Of a stretch of 64,000 nt of DNA, positions 57,146 through 64,000 are shown in pieces. A model generated the notes under the pieces. It was not told the DNA's origin. It ran no database searches and was given only the letters and a program-made list of their open reading frames with translations. The position numbers and the translations under genes were made by a program. Positions within the stretch are counted from its first letter, which is position 1. Every line of letters starts with the position of its first letter. Source of the stretch: Favolaschia claudopus (lineage: Eukaryota > Basidiomycota > Agaricomycetes > Agaricales > Mycenaceae); the NCBI GenBank assembly GCA_037176885.1, contig JAWWNJ010000163.1, forward strand, positions 124,001-188,000. Reading direction: 5' to 3'.

Positions 57146-57964
57146 CTAATCGTCCCAGGTCCACACACGTCCGCATTCGCGACGAATATGAGCCTCAGTA
57201 TCCACTAAATCCCACGGGTGAAAGAAACCAAAGTCCGCCACCGGTTCCTCGAATGGGCAGCCCATAAAAGCGTCGGAAGCGTCGAGGTCCGGGAGAGGGT
57301 CGGACGCCGGCCATAACATTGACGGGGAGGCATCCGCGGGGCCAACAGTGGTCGGTGAGGCTTCGTCGACATGCTCGGCCTTGACGATCGCGGTGCGCTC
57401 AGTCAGAGATGATTTCAATGCGGACTGGGGAAGATCGTGGGGCGGCAAAACAGGAGAGCTGTGCTCGGCCTTGGGCACGTCGGGCTCGACCTTGAGCACT
57501 TCGGAGCCGGCCGCCGGTGGACTCGCCACCACTACCATGCGGCGAGCGGGCCTAATGCTGCGTCGTGGTTGACGCCGCCCACCAACACTCTTGGTAGTCT
57601 GCTGCTCTCGCTTTGAGCCTGCCCGCGCATAGTAGGGGAGCCGTTCTTCCAAAGACATCGCGTGCCAGACGTCAGCAGCCTCGCGGCTCACGTCGACTTG
57701 GTTAAGCGGCGTCGACGACGACGAAAGCGTCTTCTTCAGAATCGACAAGTGGTCGCAACGGAACAGAAGGAAAGCGTTTGTGGGACGAGGGACGTGTGCC
57801 GGTCGCGGTGGTGTATGTTGATGGTGAACTGGATATGCACAAGTTAAGATTCACCGAAGCGGGGCTGTATTTAATCAGGGCCTACCAGATGGCTTTGGAC
57901 GACTCGGAGCAGCTTCACCGCGACGACAAGCGCGATATGGCAAAGAGCGGCGGAAAGAGCGCAT
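57146..57964 (-). CDS. HMG-box transcription factor (MATA-HMG-like)
   Basis: Nuclear DNA-binding protein of 253 residues. Exons are 57886-57964 and 57146-57828, separated by a 57 nt intron. The ATG at 57964 starts MRSFRRSLPYRACRRGEAAP, a basic leader. The HMG box follows: PRPTNAFLLFRCDHLSILKK, then QVDVSREAADVWHAMSLEER and LPYYARAGSKREQQ. The RPxNAFxLFR opening is typical of MATA/fungal HMG proteins. A basic patch (GGRRQPRRSIRPARR) follows. The rest is acidic and Pro-rich, ending PWDLVDTEAHIRRECGRVWT. In basidiomycetes such proteins include Prf1/Pcc1-type regulators of mating and fruiting. Which one this is cannot be said. The second helix is slightly shortened compared with classical boxes. 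Confidence 0.82.
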
Positions 57965-59749
57965 GTTGGCGACACGGAGTATGTATGACGAGGGAGACGG
58001 GCGACCAGAGTTATCTCTTGCTGTCAAGGGGAGTTATAAGACTTTTGCTCGTAGCATTTCTCCAGATTTGGTTGAATACTGCGGGTCATAGAGTTGTGCC
58101 ATACCGAGTGTAGTGGGCGAGAAGCAGATATCCCCCAGCCACCGCAGCTTCTCTTCTTAGAATTCCGAGTCTCACATCAGCTGGAGTAGAACATTGGAAG
58201 AAATCGCGAAGCACTGAATCAGTGTGAGAGATTTAATTATACAGTGTATCCGAGGCGAAGCGATAGACGCTATAGTCGTGACGCATCTGTGGTCCTGAGA
58301 ACTACCCAGAGAGCAACTCGGACAGACGGCGGACCGGCCAAAACTGAGAATAGCAGAAGATCTTGACGCGCCAATTGCAAACACGTCTTGATTTCAATTA
58401 GACTGCATTTTTTTTTGGTTTGAAAATTTTCAGATGCAAGACAGAGAGATTGTTTGAGCTGTGCTTAGTGAATCGTAGAACGAGCATCCGCGTGGGCAAT
58501 TGAATGATTTGAATCGACTTTGAAGATCGAAGTGCTCAGCGCTCAGCCACTGGAGCTAGTAGGAGCCCAGCCTGAGGTGTATAGGTAAAGCTTTCGTGAG
58601 AGTTCCCAGTTGGAGTCTTGCGATGAACTTGGGACTAAGTACAGTGTAAGGGGCGACGAGACTCGAAACGTTCTCGAGAACCCAAAGAGAAGACTGAAAG
58701 ACGAGTGAAAGACGTTGGTTTGAGCACGGCGTTATCAACGCGTCACGTAGCTTGAGATACATAAATCATCCAAAAAATCAGACTCGGCGGCACTGGTCCC
58801 TTGGTCTTTTCACCGTGGAGGGTTCGTATCTACCAAAAAATCAGAAAAAGCAATGCACGAAATCGATCTTTCTCTATCTAGTACAAAGCAGCAACACAGC
58901 TCATGTATCTCAATCTGTATCTGTATCTGTATATACTCACTAGGTAAGCACTAATCAATCAATCGCAGTCGCAGTCTGAATCGCCGAGCCACAAGAAAGA
59001 CGAAGGACGACGGACGAGACGGATTCCAAGATCACTGTGGAAGGATGGGATGGGAGGAGCAATGTAGCTGGTAGAATCTCGTCCAGGATTCAGAACGAGT
59101 CGCATGGAGAGGAAAATGGTGAGGAGGAGGATGCAGGGCCAGGGAGGAAGGAGCTCGAGGAGGAAGGTAATACGTATGTATACTAGGTGGTATGGTGGGA
59201 CAGTATGATACTACGGTAGACAAGCAAGGGAACGGAAGAGCGCGAGCGCCACGTAAAGTAAAAACCAACGCCAACTAAATGGGTCGGCCACACGCGCGTG
59301 CGTCGAAGAAATGGAGACGAAGACGAGACGGTAGGGTGATGGATACAGTTCATGTAGGCAGACAGAACAGACAGACAGACAAACAAATCGCGTAGTCCAG
59401 CCGCGTGTCGGATGGAGAGGCAATGGGAGGGGGGGATTAGCAAGTACGAGTACGCGTAATGATATGTCAAGTAAGTAACAAAACAGTAAGTATGTAAGGA
59501 TCGATGAGTGGAGGGGTTGGGTGGGAGATGGATGGACAACAAAAAATGGCATAATATTAGACATATAACAGAGGTACTTTTGTTTTTCTTGATTCTTGGT
59601 GTCGGTGTCGGTGTTGTGGCTTTTTATTTTGTTTTTGGAGCAGTGGATGGAAGGGGCTACAAGCGAACCAAACCATGCAGTTAGTCCCCTATACGAACCT
59701 AATGTATCTGAAAACACACATACCAAGTCGTACCAACTCCTCGCTCTCC
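57965..59749. other. Long intergenic region
   Basis: About 1.8 kb upstream of the HMG-box gene and downstream of the zinc-finger gene. It holds short CTGTAT (58918-58935) and GACA (59365-59380) microsatellite runs. Much of the part near 59.7 kb is likely 3' UTR of the zinc-finger gene. Confidence 0.5.
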
Positions 59750-61830
59750 TCACCCCATCTGCACATCCACCTGCTGCTGCTGCACCTGCTGTTGCGCCTG
59801 CTGCTGCTGCTGCTGAGTATGCGTCTGCGCATACCACTGATGATACTGCGCAAACTGCGCCCTCTGCAAATGCGCCAAATAATCATTCTGCGCCTGCGGC
59901 GCCCCCGCAAACTGCCCCTGCCCCTGCGCTTGCGTCGAGGCCGAAGACGGCGGTGTAAACGGCGTAGCCTCAGGCTTCCCTTTCGCTGCTGCTGCCGCTG
60001 CCGACTTTTGCGCGGCTGTCGACGACGCCGCCGAGGAAGTGGACGCAGTAGCAGTCGCAGAGGAAGTCGAGGTAGTCGCCACCGCTTGGATATGCGGCAG
60101 CAACGTACTCCCCCAAGCATACGTCCCCGTACTCGCAGCAGTCTTCCCGCCATTCACCGCAACGCTCGGGGCACTCGTACTAGCAACCGGCGTTGCTGCC
60201 GCGGCCGCATGCCCGCCCCTCCCCTGCTGCAAACACGGATGCACACCCGCCGCCAACTGGCTCAACCCCAACGCCCCATGATCCCCTGAATGCTGGTAAT
60301 GATACCTCAGCCCATTCATGTTCTTATACCTCCTCGTGCAATCGCCAATCCCACACGCGAACGGCCTCACCCGCGCCTCGACCTCGTCTAATTCCGCCCG
60401 CGAGAGCTGCTGATCACCGCCAGCTGGTACGGCAGCAGCAACCTGCGCGGGAGCCACTTCCTCTGCCTCTTCCTCAGGCACCACAACGTGTGCGTTGGCG
60501 TTGGCATGCGCGACAGCACGCTTCCGCTCTAACAAAGCCTTGACGGCTTCGACATCCTTCGCGGGACCGAAGTTGCACGACCCATGAGTCATATGGTACT
60601 TCAGCCCATTCGCCTGTTTATACGATTTCGAGCAATTGGGCTTGGGGCATCGGAAGGGTTTGTGCGGCAGGAGAATGGTTGCAGGTGCAGGGGATGCTGT
60701 GGCGCTGGAAGGCGGCGTGGGAAGCGGAGTGCCGCCGGGTGTAGCACCGCGGGAAGGCGGCGCGGAAGTCGAGGTGGAAAGCGGGGGCGGGCTGCGCTTG
60801 GAGCTAGATTTTGTTGCCGATGAAGAAGAATGAGACATTTTTGACGAGGTAGAGGGATGAGCGTGTGTGTGGATGGGCGAAGGCAGAATCCCGGTGGGAG
60901 CGGTGGTGGGACTAGGGTGACTCGAGCCACTTCCGCTGTTGCTGTCACCTTGAAGTTCTTCGCCTGTCGCAAAGACAAGGGCAGGAGCAATGGAGGAGGG
61001 ATCAGTGGATGCGTATTCGGCTACATCTTGGGGAGTGACGGCACCGCTGCCAGGACTGTTATACTCGGCGTTGTAGCGAGCAAAGGCACTGAACGGCGCG
61101 GGATTGCGACTGGACATTGGGGCTTGGGCTTCGCGGAACGAGAAACCGACGCTATTGATGTTGAGGGTGGGCCGGGAACTACCGGATGGCGACGGTGTTG
61201 GAGAGGGAGCGCGGGAGGTGACGGCGCTGGTCGGCGCGGTCGATGGGGGCGGCGGCGAGTTGTGGTCGAAGTCAGCGTCACCGAGGTCCATGTCATCTGT
61301 GTCAAACGGAGTCGAATATTGCGGTTGCGGGTGCAAATGGGACGGCTCTGGTTCTAGCGGGTTCGGCTGGGGATTGAACGGGATTTGGATGCTGGGTTGG
61401 TTGCGATCCGTTACAACAATGTGGACGGCCTCAAAGTGCTCGAGTAGAGCGTGGAGGTCTTCGAGATGGATTCCACAGCAGGTGTAATTGCGACAGTGTT
61501 CACCATGGTGGTCGAACACGTTCCAAGCATTGAGAATGGATGAGTCCTGTGGTGTTTTGATACGGCTAGAGGCGAGATAGGTGTAAGCTATGGATAATAT
61601 GAGGGATACGCGTCTGCTTACTCAAACGAGCCAACAAGCATGGCTGTGGGAGACTGGCTAGGAACAAACTGGGCGCCAAAGCTGCCTGCGCGCCAGGATA
61701 TGGGGGAACCAAGGAAGTGACGAGTGTAGCTCGCGGGGTTGAACTGGCCATTCTCGCCAGTGTAGGAGCCATGTTCCATGACATAGTCCTGGTGACCGGG
61801 GGCGACGGGGAGCGCGATGGGATGGGACAT
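59750..61830 (-). CDS. SFP1: Sfp1-like C2H2 zinc-finger transcription factor
   Basis: Nuclear regulator; yeast Sfp1 controls ribosome-biogenesis genes and cell size. Exons are 61622-61830 and 59750-61565, giving 674 residues. The ATG at 61830 starts MSHPIALPVAPGHQDYVMEH. The first finger-like segment is NYTCCGIHLEDLHALLEHFE. After a long Ser/Pro-rich stretch come two Sfp1-type C2H2 fingers: FRCPKPNCSKSYKQANGLKY (with HMTHGSC) and RPFACGIGDCTRRYKNMNGL (with RYHYQHSGDHG). They are separated by about 65 residues that are Ala/Glu-rich. The C-terminus is Ala/Ser-rich and ends in a Gln-rich tract (QQQQQQAQQQVQQQQ). The spacing and CSKSYKQANGL/CTRRYKNMNGL signatures are diagnostic of the Sfp1/JAZF1 family. 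The gene symbol is by similarity. Confidence 0.88.
59757..59815 (-). repeat. Poly-glutamine coding tract
   Basis: CAG-rich run encoding two blocks of Gln separated by Ala and Val near the C-terminus of the Sfp1-like protein. Length polymorphism is likely. Confidence 0.7.
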
Positions 61831-64000
61831 GGCAACGAAGCTTGTGTGTCGCAAGAGAACCTCCAGAGGCAATGAAGATGAGGGGAGCGGGAGAGAGCGG
61901 AGGGAGCGGGGGGAGTCGGGGGAGGGGGAGGAGGTGGTGGTGGTGGAGGGATGAGAGCCAACCGTGCACACGAAATATCGCCGGATACAGCGCGGGCCCA
62001 ATCCAATTCCGTAAGCGGTATAACAACACCAAACACAGTCTATTCCAACTTGGTTTCAACCACAACTGCCATCTGTTAACTTAAAATTCAACGATCCCTC
62101 TGTACATTTTAGAACTTTCTATACCACTCTACAGCACCATATCTCTGAGCCACACCGTCCTCCTCTTGGTCTGGACCGTCTGGTCACCATCCCGACTCGC
62201 TCGCGTGTTTCTCGCGTGGCAAATCTCAGGGTAGGTAATCCCCTTTTGTCTCGGCTATCCGTCGTCGTCCAACATCTCGTTTCGTAACATCCTGGTGGCG
62301 CCCCCCTTCTTCCTCCTTACCAAAATTGCGACTCAAGGTGTCTCTGCGAATCCGCCACTCGAAATGAATACTCCGTCCGGAACCTCCTTACGCCGAGTCA
62401 CCGAACTGGTTGACTCAGAATAAATTTCCAGTCATCCCGGGACCTTCCGAAACGCATCGCCCAAAATGTGAATTCAACGGTCACGGTGAGAAAGTGGATC
62501 CATATCTACCAAGTATCTGAGTCTGTATCTCTCTACGACTCTGAAGCGCACCTCTGCTTCTACTCTTCCCCAACCTTCCCGCTTCCCAAACACCCAATTC
62601 CACTCTAGTACTTATGTTTAACCTCTCAGGCGAGCCCCCGATCCCCGGCCCAAATCGTCTCCATACACCCTGTTCAATACACTTTTACACTCTGTCTTCT
62701 TTCGCATATGTAATGTGGCGGAGACACCCACAACAACAACCAACGACAACAACTGCTTCCGTCCGCTCAATAAACTCACTGGCTTGGTTGGACCACATGG
62801 CACTCGAATTCGCGAACTTAAACGAATGCAGGGTCTATCTTAATTCTCTCGGGTTATAACCCCGAATATTGAACCGCTCTCCGCCGATTCAACCGCCGAA
62901 ATTCAACCCCCAGGCTCCCAATGGGCCCCAATGGCAATTACGAACGGACGAGACACTCCCAGATTCCTTCCCAAAGACTTTTTTGCTGCTCATCGACGAC
63001 TCAACCGGCCTCCCGACCAGCAAGTGCGTACGTACCGTCTCCAATCACCCCACGAAATCATCGTCATATAATTCCCTCACACTCGTCATCTCATACTTTG
63101 GCAACCAATAACCCGGCTCACTCAATTTCGATGCCCATCGACTATTCGAAGCGTGCAATATAATCTAACCTCTTTCGAAACCCCCACGGACACACCGTAG
63201 TAGACCTCTCTTCCAAACGCGTCTGTTTGCTTTCGAGTCAACCAAAGCGCTGTTGTTTATCGCAATTCGCTCCCAGCTTTCCTTCCCTCCCCCCGGACGC
63301 GTTTCGCCATTTGATTTACTGTAGACTCTATCCGAAAACGGTCTACTACGAGCAGTAATCTTCCCCACCATTCCGATATGCACAAAATGATACCTCCAAA
63401 ATAATCACTCTCAACACGGCTAAGTGTCATGATTTCTCTTTCTACCCACCATCTCTCTACACCCACCAATCCGCGCCCCTCGAATTCAAATCTTTGTTCA
63501 AGTCGGCACGAATGTTTATACCATACCATAACGGGGTTTCAACATTCCCAGACGCCCACCGGCATCAAACGGCATCCCGTCTTGATTTCGAACTTCTTTG
63601 CTCACTTGCCTTTTTCGTTTTCCTTGGTTCGACTGGCCACACCGGTCTTTTGGGGGAAGTGTTCCCTCCCACGCAACTACTTACGGGTGACTCGCGATCG
63701 AGCAGAATTTTTTTCATTCTAATTCTGCGCCTGAGGGTGATTTCGCCGGCGCTTTCCCGCATGCCTAAGCCTTGATGATGGTAGACGGATGGCGGACCCC
63801 GAAGTCGTTCTGAACAAATGCCAAGCGTTCGCGACGTTCACAACGGGCTGGCAGCGTCGATGTGTACTAAGTATGCTGTAACATCTTCCTCAGTTGGTTG
63901 TTTTTTCGAAGTCTTAAATACTGGGATGCACGGCCCCGCGGTATCCCACAGAAGATTGGATGGAAATGCATGCTTTTTTCGATCTAATCCATATACAGTC
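61831..64000. other. Gene-free upstream region to window end
   Basis: About 2.2 kb upstream of the Sfp1-like gene. Pyrimidine-rich patches next to the ATG suggest a long 5' leader. Short open frames on both strands show no family similarity. Nothing else is seen. Confidence 0.5.

Noticed and set aside
60039..61357. Several long plus-strand frames over the Sfp1-like gene
   Set aside because: They are antisense shadows of the GC-rich, Ala/Ser-rich coding strand, which has clear zinc-finger signatures.

Overview
This is a 64 kb stretch of fungal nuclear DNA, most likely from a mushroom-forming basidiomycete (Agaricomycetes). Genes are broken by many short introns (about 45-60 nt, GT...AG) and lie on both strands a few hundred bases apart. 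Several products are of types common in that group: a secreted fungalysin, an mpaB-type ER-anchored oxygenase, a MYND finger protein and an unassigned multi-pass membrane protein. I recognise about 25 protein-coding genes and see no rRNA, no convincing tRNA, no CRISPR and no intact transposon.

Layout. At 1-913 is the 3' part of an amidase; at 1380-4201 (minus) a secreted M36 metalloprotease. From 5.5 to 18.5 kb there is an array of five paralogous membrane proteins with a TVP38/DedA-type VTT domain (four plus, one minus). A sixth copy sits apart at 32.9-34.3 kb (minus). At 18.5-32.8 kb follow a poorly resolved hypothetical gene, an MFS transporter, an EamA/DMT transporter, a short-chain dehydrogenase, an ataxin-10 homologue, an S9 prolyl-oligopeptidase and an aldo/keto reductase. 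At 36.5-39.3 kb is EPL1, the NuA4 acetyltransferase scaffold. At 40-50.3 kb are a multi-pass membrane protein, a MYND protein, an mpaB-like oxygenase, a class II aldolase-like protein and an SRPBCC protein. At 50.4-64 kb are a secreted beta-lactamase-fold hydrolase, an AGC-like kinase with a duplicated N-terminal region, an HMG-box factor and an Sfp1-type zinc-finger factor. The last 2.2 kb appear to be upstream sequence of the zinc-finger gene.

The genes do not form one pathway. The outstanding feature is the VTT-family expansion. All six members share the membrane core and a basic C-terminal R-R-K-[AG]-R-Q tail motif. Most also share a cytosolic T-P-S-P-T-x2-E motif just before the first membrane segment. 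The introns I traced in several copies fall at the same codons. One copy carries a long Pro/Gln-rich tail with tandem repeats. Other notable structures are a 263 bp Tc1/mariner-like MITE flanked by TA, a three-unit G/C-capped repeat near 48.4 kb, a 12 nt micro-exon in the SRPBCC gene, a 19 nt micro-exon in the MYND gene, and a tandem duplication of about 580 bp inside the kinase gene.

Gene models were read by eye from splice signals and family conservation. Outer coordinates are usually firm, but some internal exon boundaries are approximate.
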